Assembly (NCBI RefSeq): GCF_036327755.1
Contig: NZ_CP109596.1
Span: 8,184,001 to 8,248,000 of the forward strand
Length of the DNA: 64,000 nt
Source of the DNA: Nocardia sp. NBC_01503
GTDB taxonomy: Bacteria > Actinomycetota > Actinomycetes > Mycobacteriales > Mycobacteriaceae
Direction: 5' to 3'
Shown: piece after piece, positions 48,984 through 57,009 of the stretch
Numbering within the stretch: the first letter of the stretch is position 1
How the letters are laid out: the number at the start of each line of letters is the position of its first letter
Program-made: the position numbers and the translations under genes
The notes under the pieces: generated by a model
The model's input: only the letters and a program-made list of their open reading frames with translations
Told to the model about the DNA's origin: nothing
The model's database searches: none

Positions 48984-50135
48984 TCAGTTGAAGGCGTTCA
49001 CGCCGGTGAGGGCGCGTCCGATGAGCAGCTTCTGAATCTGGCTGGTGCCCTCGTACAGCGTGAGCACCCGGGCATCGCGCAGGTATTTGGCGGCCGGGAA
49101 TTCGTCGATGTACCCGTACCCGCCGAACACCTGAATCGCGTTGTTGGCGGCCTTGACCGCGGCCTCACTGGCGAACAGTTTGGCGACCGAGGCTTCGGTG
49201 CCGAACGGTTTACCGCGCTCCACCAGGTCGGCCACCCGCCAGGCGAGCAGCCGAGCCGCCTCGACGTCGACGGCGATATCGGCGAGCAGTTCCTGAACCA
49301 GCTGATAGGAGGCGATGGGCTTGCCGAACTGCTCGCGCTCCCGAGCGTATTTCACCGCCGCCTCGAGACAGCCGCGGGCAACGCCGACACATCCGGCGGC
49401 CACGCCCATGCGGCCCTTGTCGAGTGCGGCCATGGCGATTTTGAAGCCCTGCCCCTCATCGCCGAGCCGCGCGGAGTCGGGCACCCGTACCTGATCGAGG
49501 ACGAGTTCGGCGGTGGCCTGGCCGCGCAGTCCGAGCTTGCCCTTGATCTCGGTGCGGGTGAAGCCGGGCGCGTCGGTGGGCACCAAGAAGGCGGTCACAC
49601 CCCTTGGCCCGGGTCCGCCGCTGCGTGCGAAGACGATGGCCACATCGGCCCAGGTGCCGTTGGTAATGAAGATCTTCGTGCCGGAGATGAGCCAATCATC
49701 GCCGTTTCGAACGGCTTTGGCGGTGAGGTTGCCCGCATCCGAGCCGGTCTCGGGTTCGGTGAGCGCGAAGCAGCCCAGGGCCTGCCCGGAACACAAGCGC
49801 GGCAACCACTCTCGCCGCTGTGCATCGGTGCCGTACGTCTTGATCGACTTGCTCACCAACCCGAGCGAGACCGAGACGATGCCGCGCACCGAACTGTCCC
49901 CGCGCCCGAGCTCCTCCAGGAGCAGGCAGTAGTCCAGGGCGGTGCCGCCGGAGCCGCCGTACTCCTCGGGAATCTCGATACCGAGGAAGCCCATCTCGCC
50001 GAGTTTGCCGACGATGGCGGTGTCCACCGATTCTTCGCGATCCCATGCGGCGGCGAAGGGGACGACCTCTTTGTCCACCCAGGCGCGGGCGACCTCGCGT
50101 AGTTCGCGCTGTGCCTCGCCGAGCTCGAAGTCCAT
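48984..50135 (-). CDS. Acyl-CoA dehydrogenase (YEGTSQIQ type)
   Basis: 383 residues, first gene of the operon. CFALTEPETGSDAGNLTAKA and ITNGTWADVAIVFARSG mark the flavin/substrate site, and the end VFGGYGYIDEFPAAKYLRDA, then LYEGTSQIQKLLIGRAL, contains the catalytic glutamate of short/medium-chain enzymes. It oxidises an acyl-CoA at the alpha-beta bond. Divergent from a TetR gene, with inverted repeats in between. Confidence 0.93.
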   Translation of the reverse strand: MDFELGEAQRELREVARAWVDKEVVPFAAAWDREESVDTAIVGKLGEMGFLGIEIPEEYGGSGGTALDYCLLLEELGRGDSSVRGIVSVSLGLVSKSIKTYGTDAQRREWLPRLCSGQALGCFALTEPETGSDAGNLTAKAVRNGDDWLISGTKIFITNGTWADVAIVFARSGGPGPRGVTAFLVPTDAPGFTRTEIKGKLGLRGQATAELVLDQVRVPDSARLGDEGQGFKIAMAALDKGRMGVAAGCVGVARGCLEAAVKYAREREQFGKPIASYQLVQELLADIAVDVEAARLLAWRVADLVERGKPFGTEASVAKLFASEAAVKAANNAIQVFGGYGYIDEFPAAKYLRDARVLTLYEGTSQIQKLLIGRALTGVNAFN

Positions 50136-50146
50136 GCTGAATGGCT

Positions 50147-50200
50147 CCTAACCAAACGTTGTTAGGTTTATGCCTGCGAAGCTATCCTAACGGTGTTCGG
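50147..50200. promoter_or_regulatory. CCTAAC/GTTAGG operators between TetR and fatty-acid operon
   Basis: CCTAAC (50147-50152) and GTTAGG (50161-50166) form one dyad; a second CCTAAC at 50186-50191 is followed by GGTGTTCGG. The 96-base gap between the divergent starts (50135, 50232) contains little else. Confidence 0.6.
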
Positions 50201-50231
50201 TTTTTCAAGACCCGGGTGATAACTTCAAGCA

Positions 50232-50864
50232 ATGGCCAGACCGAAGGTGCCGCTGCTGAGTCGCGAACGCATTCGCGACGCCGCGCTGACGCTGGTCGAT
50301 CGCGATGGGCTGGCCGAGCTGTCCATGCGCAAACTCGCCGCCGAACTGGGTGTGCAGGCCGCCTCGCTCTATGGCCACTACCCCACCAAGGACGATCTCC
50401 TCGATGACATCGCCGCGGGCATCATGAGCCGCGTCGACACCTCCGCCTTCGATTCCGGGGATTGGCAGCACGGGCTGATGTCCTGGGCGCGGTCCTACCG
50501 CGATGAACTCGTCGCGCACCCCAACTTCGTGCCGTATCTGGCGGCCGGTCCCGGCAAGCGGGAGGAGAATCTGCGGCACGCCGACGCCGTACACGGCGGA
50601 CTGGTCGGCGCGGGCTGGCCGCCACGCGAGGCCACCATGATCGGCGCGGCCACCCGCTATCTGGTCATGGGCGCGACCATCGGCTCCTTCTCCCGCGGTT
50701 TCGTCGATGACGTACAGGTTTACCGGGATCGCTATCCGCATCTGGAGCAGGCGCATCTGTTGCGCGCTCGCGCGGACGAAATCGATTCCGAGAGTTTCGA
50801 ATTGGCGCTGACCGCCTTCGTCGACGGTCTCACGGCCCGATTCCCGGTGCGGGTCACCGAGTAG
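50232..50864 (+). CDS. TetR-family regulator
   Basis: 210 residues. HTH: IRDAALTLVDRDGLAELSMR, KLAAELGVQAASLYGHYPTK. C-terminal ligand domain of the TetR_C type. It probably represses the divergent acyl-CoA operon until an acyl-CoA binds. Confidence 0.9.
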   Translation: MARPKVPLLSRERIRDAALTLVDRDGLAELSMRKLAAELGVQAASLYGHYPTKDDLLDDIAAGIMSRVDTSAFDSGDWQHGLMSWARSYRDELVAHPNFVPYLAAGPGKREENLRHADAVHGGLVGAGWPPREATMIGAATRYLVMGATIGSFSRGFVDDVQVYRDRYPHLEQAHLLRARADEIDSESFELALTAFVDGLTARFPVRVTE

Positions 50865-50911
50865 TCGTTGCCCTTTCGTACGATTCATCGGACGAAAGAG
50901 CGAGGACTGAA

Positions 50912-51949
50912 GTGACACAGAACAATCGAATCGATCGCCGCACACTACTAACCGGGGCCGCTGCTGTCGCGGCGGCCGGAATGCTCGGAGCGCGTGGCAG
51001 CGCGCACGCCGGGCCAACAGCGGGAACCGATTGCAAGGGCGGTATTTTCACCGCCTTGAGAGATGTGGAACCGACCGCGAAACCCGCCTCGGTGCGATTC
51101 CGGGTAGCGGGCGCATGGACCGATCCGGTTCCCGTACACCGCACCGCCCACGGGCGCGATGATCGCCCCGGCAAGCTCTCGGAGATCGTGCCGATCCCGG
51201 CGGGGGCCGACAAGGTCGACGTGATCGCCGAAAACATCACGCTCCCCAGCGTTTTCGCGCCCGTGACAGCGCAGCCGTTCAAAACACCGGTAACCACCTC
51301 CTACGCCTGGGGTTTCCCGGCGGTCACCCGCTCCGGCTGGGGCGCGGACGAATCCCTCCAGACCTGGGGGGAACCGGAATACTCACCGGCACAGCTGATT
51401 ACCGTGCACCACACCCAGATCCCCACCGGCGCGGAGTACGACGACTACCGCGACGCGGTCCGCGGCGTCTACCGCTTCCACGCCCTCCCCGATCCGGACG
51501 GCCAAGGCTGGGGCGATCTCGGCTACCACCTCATGATCGACCCGAACGGCGTCATCTACTCCGCCCGTCACCCCGGCACCGACGACGCCCCCATCCTCAA
51601 ACCCGGCACAGACCTGAAGCCCGGCGCCGAGGTGGTCACGGCAGGCCATGTGCGCGGCGCGAATTCGGGAAATATCGGCATCTGCCTGATCGGCGACTTC
51701 ACCCACACCCTCCCCAGCAAACCTGCCCTGCACAGCCTCGACGCGGTCCTGACCCGCCTCTGCACCGGCCTGGGCATTCACCCCTTCGCCCAGATCAACT
51801 ACGTCAACCCCGTGAATGGCATCACCGCCACCAAGCCCGCCGTCTCCGGTCACGGTGACTGGCAAGACATTTGCGGCGAAACGTCGTGCCCCGGCGACTT
51901 CCTGCACACCATCCTCCCCCTGCTCACCGCCCTGTCCCAGCTCGGCTGA
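50912..51949 (+). CDS. Tat-exported N-acetylmuramoyl-L-alanine amidase (PGRP type)
   Basis: 345 residues from a GTG at 50912. Twin-arginine signal (DRRTLLTGAAAVAAAGML, cut near AHA). The catalytic part is an amidase_2/PGRP domain from about residue 140: RSGWGADESL, ITVHHTQIPTG (first zinc histidine), GWGDLGYHLMID, and SGHGDW with the later histidine and CGETSCPGDFL. It cleaves the stem peptide from the glycan in the wall. Cytoplasmic folding and Tat export fit a zinc enzyme. Confidence 0.9.
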   Translation: MTQNNRIDRRTLLTGAAAVAAAGMLGARGSAHAGPTAGTDCKGGIFTALRDVEPTAKPASVRFRVAGAWTDPVPVHRTAHGRDDRPGKLSEIVPIPAGADKVDVIAENITLPSVFAPVTAQPFKTPVTTSYAWGFPAVTRSGWGADESLQTWGEPEYSPAQLITVHHTQIPTGAEYDDYRDAVRGVYRFHALPDPDGQGWGDLGYHLMIDPNGVIYSARHPGTDDAPILKPGTDLKPGAEVVTAGHVRGANSGNIGICLIGDFTHTLPSKPALHSLDAVLTRLCTGLGIHPFAQINYVNPVNGITATKPAVSGHGDWQDICGETSCPGDFLHTILPLLTALSQLG

Positions 51950-52192
51950 GATTGCCCTGCCAGTGGTACGGAGTTCCGTGGCCGACCCATGTGTCCGGCC
52001 GATTCGCGAATGGTCTTGCCTTCGCTCAACCGGGCTGCAAAGCAGAACTGGCACAGCTGGTTACGTCGTTCCCACAAGAACCACCCACTCGAAGTGGACA
52101 ATCCAGTCAAAGTGAAGCGTCTCACGGTGCCCGCGCCCCTCTTCCGAGGCGACCGCACCACCGACACAGGGCTATCACACCCCCTGTACTGG

Positions 52193-52240
52193 GATCACAC
52201 CCCGCACAAGGGGTGTGCGGGTTAGACACGGGGTGTGATC
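52193..52240. repeat. Nested inverted and direct repeats
   Basis: GATCACACCCCG (52193-52204) pairs with CGGGGTGTGATC (52229-52240). The loop holds AGGGGTGTGCGGG, another copy of the same GGGTGTG core, and an ATCACACCCC occurs again at 52174-52183. So one short motif is present four times in two orientations. The 424-base gap 51950-52373 holds this and a terminator, but no gene I can support. Confidence 0.7.
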
Positions 52241-52335
52241 ACCTCGAGGGCGGGGGTTTGGTCTTGGGGTTTGTGTCGTTGCTCGAGATCGGGACTACGG
52301 ACTTCTCGTCCAGATTTCTGTGCCTTTGACGGCGA

Positions 52336-52368
52336 AATGTCCCGAGCCGCGGGGCGACTCGGGACATT
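52336..52368 (-). terminator. Terminator of the TIGR03118-family gene
   Basis: AATGTCCCGAG (52336-52346) and CTCGGGACATT (52358-52368) pair perfectly around an 11-base loop, six bases beyond the stop at 52374. Confidence 0.8.
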
Positions 52369-52373
52369 CACGG

Positions 52374-53693
52374 CTACTGCAGACGCAGGCTGCCGAAGAG
52401 GCCGTCTTTCTCGTCTTCGGGGCCGGCGGTGAAGTACAGGGCGTCGGAGTCGCCGAGGCCCTCACCGTTGCCGAACATCAGGGCCCACAGGCCCGGGATT
52501 TCGATCGGCTTGCCGGTGGTGTTGCGGAGGTAGTCGACGGGCTTGCCGGTGGCGTCGTCGATGGCGACGATGTGGCCGAGGCCGCCGAAGTTGCCTACCA
52601 GGATCTTGCCGCTGAGCGGGCCGAAGCCTTCGGGGGCGATGGTGACGCCCCAGGGGGCGTTGAAGCGGTCGTCGCCGTCGATGGCGCGGACCAGCTTGCC
52701 GGCGGCGTCGAACTCGGCGACCTTACCCTTGCCGGGCTTGCCACCCGACGCCTTGTCGGCATCCTTGTCGAGTGAATCCTCTTCGCCCACATCGATCTTC
52801 GAGGCGTCGACCTCATCGGGCTTGGTGGTGGCGTACGAAATGAAGACGCGCTGGCCGATGGTGGTGACATTCCACGGGGCCGGATCGCCGGGTTTGACCT
52901 TCTTACCCTTGGCCGGATCGGCCGGGTCGAGATTGTCGCCGGTGGCGAAGGGGTTGGCGAAGCCGGCGGTGGGGATCAGCTTCCAGTTCTTGTCGAAGGT
53001 CCGGATCTGCGGGTTCTCACCGAAATCGGCCGCGAGCAGTTTATCGGCGGAGGGGGTCAGGGCGATGCCGAAGAACTGCATCCCCTTATCGGAGCCGTCG
53101 AATTCGACCAGCGCCGGGCCGTCATGGCGCACGATCTGGCCGCCCGCGCCCTGTTCGGTCCACGCGGAGATCTTGCCGGAGTCGGTGGCGAAGATGAATC
53201 GTGAGGAGCCGGTGAGCTTCTCGTCCTTGCCGTCGTAGCTGACCGGCTGATCCTTCACCACGAACAGATCCGAGGTGATGGGTGCGGGGTTGTAGACGAC
53301 ACCGGTGGTCTTGCCGACACTCTTGTCCGAGGTGTCGGAGTCCGCGCCGGGGACGTTCATGAGCTTCAACGGATCCTGGAACAGCTTCTGAAACTTGGGG
53401 TCCGAGGACTTGGTGACATCACCGACGAACTGGAAGGAGTAGCCGCCACCGCCGACCCAGAAGTGACCGCCCGCGCCCTTCGGCCGGTTCGCCAGGCCCC
53501 AGGCATTGACCATCTCCGGGTAGGTGAACTGCGCCCTGTACGAGTCCTTGTTGGCGGCCAGGTTGATCTGGGCGTACTGGTTGCCCTCCAGTGCCTGCGG
53601 ATAGTTGTCGGCTACCGGCTCCGACTTCGAGCAGGCGGCGGCGACCAGCAGGGCCACGCCGAGTGCCGAGACACGCATCAGGTTTTTACGCAT
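52374..53693 (-). CDS. TIGR03118-family lipoprotein
   Basis: 439 residues from ATG 53693. Lipoprotein signal with lipobox ending at cysteine (ALLVAAACSKS), so anchored on the outside of the membrane. The body is a beta-propeller-like repeat protein: MVNAWGLANRPKGAGGHFWV, FGIALTPSADKLLAADFGEN, APWGVTIAPEGFGPLSGKIL, VGNFGGLGHIVAIDDATGKP. The TIGR03118 family has no known function. A linker around residues 290-330 is rich in K, D and G. Two inverted repeats lie in its promoter. Confidence 0.85.
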   Translation of the reverse strand: MRKNLMRVSALGVALLVAAACSKSEPVADNYPQALEGNQYAQINLAANKDSYRAQFTYPEMVNAWGLANRPKGAGGHFWVGGGGYSFQFVGDVTKSSDPKFQKLFQDPLKLMNVPGADSDTSDKSVGKTTGVVYNPAPITSDLFVVKDQPVSYDGKDEKLTGSSRFIFATDSGKISAWTEQGAGGQIVRHDGPALVEFDGSDKGMQFFGIALTPSADKLLAADFGENPQIRTFDKNWKLIPTAGFANPFATGDNLDPADPAKGKKVKPGDPAPWNVTTIGQRVFISYATTKPDEVDASKIDVGEEDSLDKDADKASGGKPGKGKVAEFDAAGKLVRAIDGDDRFNAPWGVTIAPEGFGPLSGKILVGNFGGLGHIVAIDDATGKPVDYLRNTTGKPIEIPGLWALMFGNGEGLGDSDALYFTAGPEDEKDGLFGSLRLQ

Positions 53694-53778
53694 GGGCGTG
53701 GCGCCCGTGGTGCGCGCAGAGCCGTTCCAGCGTCCGTTCAATTTCCCTCGTCCTTCCAGTCCGGACCGCACTACCAGC

Positions 53779-53821
53779 GGTTAGGAGATGCTAACCATAG
53801 CTGGTTTAGGTGACGCTAACC
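53779..53821. promoter_or_regulatory. Two GGTTAG/CTAACC dyads in tandem
   Basis: GGTTAG-N6-CTAACC at 53779-53796, and again GGTTTAG-N6-CTAACC at 53803-53821 with one extra T. They lie upstream of the TIGR03118-family gene (start 53693) and just beyond the sulfotransferase stop (53848). Probably binding sites for an unidentified regulator. Confidence 0.65.
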
Positions 53822-53847
53822 ATATCTGGAAGGACTCGGACGGTTTA

Positions 53848-54981
53848 CTAGACCTCGAATTCGGCCCTGACCTGCGCTTCGGTCAGTCCGTAATCGGCCA
53901 GCGAGTACCGGTGAACGGGTTTCCGGTCACCACTCTTGCTCTCCTCATCGAGCGCGCCCATGGAGTTCTGCGCCGCGTTCGTGAAATCGATTCCGAAAGC
54001 GGTGTAGATCTTTTCGACGGTGCCCATCGGATCGGCGCGCAATTCGTCGAATTCGATATCCAGGAACTGCTCCGGGTTGTAACGCGCACGCGCGGAATTG
54101 AATTCGCGCAGACCGCGCGACCACAGCTCCAACTGCGACTTGCCGATGGTCTCACCGACGAAGGTGGTGGACCAGCCGCGCGCGGCCTGATCCGACAGGC
54201 TGCACGATGAGCCGACGATGGTCACCGGGTCGCGATGGGTCTGGATGATGAGCGCGTCCGGGTACACCGCCATGAGCGCGTCGAGGGCGAAAAGGTGACT
54301 CGGATTCTTGAGCACCCAGCGGCGTTCGTCACCGATCCCGATGAGCTGCAAGTTCTTCCGATGCCGGGTGTAGGCGTCGGTCCAATCCTGCTTGCGCAGC
54401 CACTGCGAGTAGGTGGGCAGGTGCGCCAGCGATTCGTACGAGATCGACTTCATCGTCTGGCGCAGCAGCTGCCAGCACTCCTCCACATCGGCGGCACTCA
54501 TGTAGTGCACGCCCATGAACTCCGGATTCTCGATGCGGTGCTGGGCGAATCCGGCGTCGATGCGCTGGTAGATGGGATTCTCGGCCCAGGTCTCGCGCGG
54601 CGGCCGCGGCTGCGGGAAGTCGGCCAGCCACATCTCCAGGGCCTGATGACCCGGATCGGCGGCGAGCAGCCGGTGCAGGGCGGTGGTGCCGGTGCGGGGC
54701 AGTCCGGTGACGAAAATCGGCCTGGTGACCTTGGTTTCGGCGTACGCCGGATTGGCCTTCCAGGAGGCTTCGCTGAGCGCGCGGGCGACCAGCGCCCCGC
54801 GCAGGAAGTAGCGGCTCATCTTGGAGCCGAGCTCGGTGAGTCCGGCATCGCGCTGATAGGACTCGAGCAGGGTGCTCAGGCCCTCCAGGTAGTCGTCCGC
54901 GCCGAAGTCTTCGAGGCCGCAGACCCGGGTGGCCGAGGCGTGCAGATCCTCGACGGTGCCGACGGAGGTGCGTGCGCTCAT
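53848..54981 (-). CDS. Sulfotransferase-family protein
   Basis: 377 residues from ATG 54981. PAPS-binding loop FVTGLPRTGTTALHRLLAAD (about residue 90) and the 3'-phosphate motif IIQTHRDPVTIVGSSCSLSD (about residue 250) are intact. Other family marks are MWLADFPQPRPPRETW and WVLKNPSHLFALDALMAVYP. It resembles the mycobacterial Rv3529c group. It would move a sulfuryl group from PAPS onto a hydroxyl of a lipid, sterol or glycolipid. Last gene of a five-gene operon that also makes PAPS. Confidence 0.88.
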   Translation of the reverse strand: MSARTSVGTVEDLHASATRVCGLEDFGADDYLEGLSTLLESYQRDAGLTELGSKMSRYFLRGALVARALSEASWKANPAYAETKVTRPIFVTGLPRTGTTALHRLLAADPGHQALEMWLADFPQPRPPRETWAENPIYQRIDAGFAQHRIENPEFMGVHYMSAADVEECWQLLRQTMKSISYESLAHLPTYSQWLRKQDWTDAYTRHRKNLQLIGIGDERRWVLKNPSHLFALDALMAVYPDALIIQTHRDPVTIVGSSCSLSDQAARGWSTTFVGETIGKSQLELWSRGLREFNSARARYNPEQFLDIEFDELRADPMGTVEKIYTAFGIDFTNAAQNSMGALDEESKSGDRKPVHRYSLADYGLTEAQVRAEFEV

Positions 54982-55001
54982 GGGTTGAACTCCTTCTGAC
55001 A

Positions 55002-55796
55002 TCAGACGTGGTACTCGCCGCAGTTGACGTCGATGGTCTGGCCGGTGATGGCATTGGCGAACGGTGAGGCCAGGAAGACGACGGTCCGGGCGATCTCATC
55101 GGGCAGGGGCAGCCGCTTGAGATCGGATTTGGCGGCGGTCTGCTGGTAGACCTGCTCCTCGGTGATGCCGTACTTCTTGGCGATCTCGCCGAAGTACCAC
55201 TTCAGCTGATCGGTCCAAATGTAGCCGGGGGCAACGGTATTGACCCGGATACCCTTATCGCCGAGTTCGGTGGCCAGGGTCTGCGACATGGCCAGCAGTG
55301 CGGATTTGGCGACCTTGTAGCTACCGTAGCGGGGTTCGGAGTGCCGCAGCACCGCCGAATTGATCATGACGACATTGCCCTTGGTCTCGGCGAGCGCGTC
55401 GGTGAAGGTCTGCGTCATGCGCAGGCCGCCCAGCACGGTGAGTTCGATGCTGTCGCGGATCTGCTGATAGTCGGTGCGCGCCAAGGGTTTCATGGACGGC
55501 ACCGAGAAGGCGTTGTTCACCAGCACATCGACCTTGCCGAAGGTGTCGACGGTGCGATCGAGGAGGTTCCGCACCTGCTCGTCCTCGGTGATATCGGTGG
55601 GCACGCACAGGGTTTCACCGCCCTCGGCCTCGATCTCGGCGGCGACCTCCTTCAACCGGGATTCGGTGCGAGCGGCCAGCACGACCTTCGCGCCGGCCGC
55701 GGCGGCTTCGAGGCAGATGGAGCGGCCGAGGCCGGGGCCCACCCCGCTCATCACCACGACCTTGCCGTCGAGCAGTCCTGTCCTGAGCCGGGTCAT
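55002..55796 (-). CDS. Short-chain dehydrogenase/reductase
   Basis: 264 residues. Cofactor motif SGVGPGLGRSICLEAAAAGA, NNAFSVPSMKPLA in the position of NNAG, catalytic INSAVLRHSEPRYGSYKVAK, C-terminal TGQTIDVNCG. Its ATG overlaps the DUF1214 stop by four bases; the sulfotransferase starts 20 bases after its stop. Together with its neighbours it mirrors Rv3530c of M. tuberculosis (recalled, not searched). Possibly oxidises or reduces a hydroxyl on the molecule to be sulfated. Confidence 0.9.
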   Translation of the reverse strand: MTRLRTGLLDGKVVVMSGVGPGLGRSICLEAAAAGAKVVLAARTESRLKEVAAEIEAEGGETLCVPTDITEDEQVRNLLDRTVDTFGKVDVLVNNAFSVPSMKPLARTDYQQIRDSIELTVLGGLRMTQTFTDALAETKGNVVMINSAVLRHSEPRYGSYKVAKSALLAMSQTLATELGDKGIRVNTVAPGYIWTDQLKWYFGEIAKKYGITEEQVYQQTAAKSDLKRLPLPDEIARTVVFLASPFANAITGQTIDVNCGEYHV

Positions 55797-56992
55797 CCGA
55801 GCATCCTCTCCGCGAAAGCGCGCTGGCGGCCGGCGATTCGTTCGCGCCAGCCCGCCTCGTCGATCTGATTGTGGGCGTAGTGCGGTAGCCGTTCGGCCAC
55901 CTTGTCGAAGGGCACCAGTTCGATGGTGGGCCCGTCGGCCTCGGTCATCGGCCGGGCGACGCGCTGCCAGCGGAACTGGAGAATGCCCAGGCGGCGGCCG
56001 GTGGTCTCGATCCAGTTGGCAATGCCCGGGTTTCGCGCCGAGACGACCATGCGGATGATGCCGTCCGGATCCACCTGTGCCTGAGCGTGATTCAGGCTGG
56101 TCTGATGGTTGCTGTAGTCCAGCGAGATGTACCAGCGGCTACCGAGCTGGAAACCCTGGTACGGCGCATCGGATTTCGGCACGGTGATGATGAGCGCCTG
56201 ATCGTCGGCCAGGTCGAAGTGACCGACCGAGGAGTACTGGGTGCTCAAACCGCCCGGGGTGAGCCGGGGTTCGGTGAGGGTGTTCACCGGCAGGTTCAGA
56301 TAGAACCATTTGGGGAAGTTGAACCAGGTGTTGACCCGGGTCAGCAGCATGCGACCGGCGGCGCGGTAGCGCTTGCGCAGCGCGGCCACATCGGGTTCGA
56401 CCGGTGCGGTGCCGATGGTGTCGACGCGTTCGATGCGAATACTGCCCTTGCGCTCATTGGCCCAGTCGCCGTACACCTCTCGCACCGCGAGCATGGACGC
56501 ACCCTCGCCGAGGACGAAGTAGTTCGGGCCCGGGTTCTCCTTGGGCGGGCCGAAACGCAGCTGATAGCTGCCGTCTTCGGCGATCTCCAGACGGCGATCG
56601 TCGAAGGCGTCGTCGCCGTTGGGGACGTCGGTGGCGGTGTAATCGCCCTTGAGCACCTGGAAGCTCAGGTCGACGGTGCTGCCGCGTACGCCGGTGAGCA
56701 GGTATTCGCCGGTGGACTCCACATTCGCGTGGTAGTACAGCGTGTCCGGGTTGTCCAGGCCCATCTTGGTGTACGGGCCGGTGGAGGTCACGAAGTACGG
56801 GTGCGAGGTGCCGTGCGCGCGGGAAAGCTGCATGACCGCGGCGATACTGCCCTGAAGGTAGTCGTAGCCTTCGGCGAGATCATGCTCGTCGCGGATGAAA
56901 TCGGCTGCGGCTATGAGCTTCTCGGCCTCGGCGACCGCGGCCAGCAGAGGCTCGGTCAGCGGGAGTTCGGCCTGTTCGATGTTTTGTTCCAT
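55793..56992 (-). CDS. DUF1214-domain protein
   Basis: 399 residues from ATG 56992 (MEQNIEQAELPLTEPLLAAV). The C-terminal half shows the DUF1214 plan: ALIITVPKSDAPYQGFQLGS, RWYISLDYSNHQTSLNHAQA, ARNPGIANWIETTGRRLGI. The first half is a helix then a beta-sandwich (MGLDNPDTLYYHANVESTGE). Function unknown; related proteins occur beside sulfotransferases and SDRs in mycobacteria. No signal peptide. Confidence 0.82.
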   Translation of the reverse strand: MEQNIEQAELPLTEPLLAAVAEAEKLIAAADFIRDEHDLAEGYDYLQGSIAAVMQLSRAHGTSHPYFVTSTGPYTKMGLDNPDTLYYHANVESTGEYLLTGVRGSTVDLSFQVLKGDYTATDVPNGDDAFDDRRLEIAEDGSYQLRFGPPKENPGPNYFVLGEGASMLAVREVYGDWANERKGSIRIERVDTIGTAPVEPDVAALRKRYRAAGRMLLTRVNTWFNFPKWFYLNLPVNTLTEPRLTPGGLSTQYSSVGHFDLADDQALIITVPKSDAPYQGFQLGSRWYISLDYSNHQTSLNHAQAQVDPDGIIRMVVSARNPGIANWIETTGRRLGILQFRWQRVARPMTEADGPTIELVPFDKVAERLPHYAHNQIDEAGWRERIAGRQRAFAERMLG

Positions 56993-57009
56993 CAGGCGTC
57001 TGCCTTCTT

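Noticed and set aside
48189..50102. Long plus-strand frame (637 codons) opposite the acyl-CoA dehydrogenase/SDR genes
   Set aside because: Antisense shadow of three clear genes; high-GC third positions keep it open.
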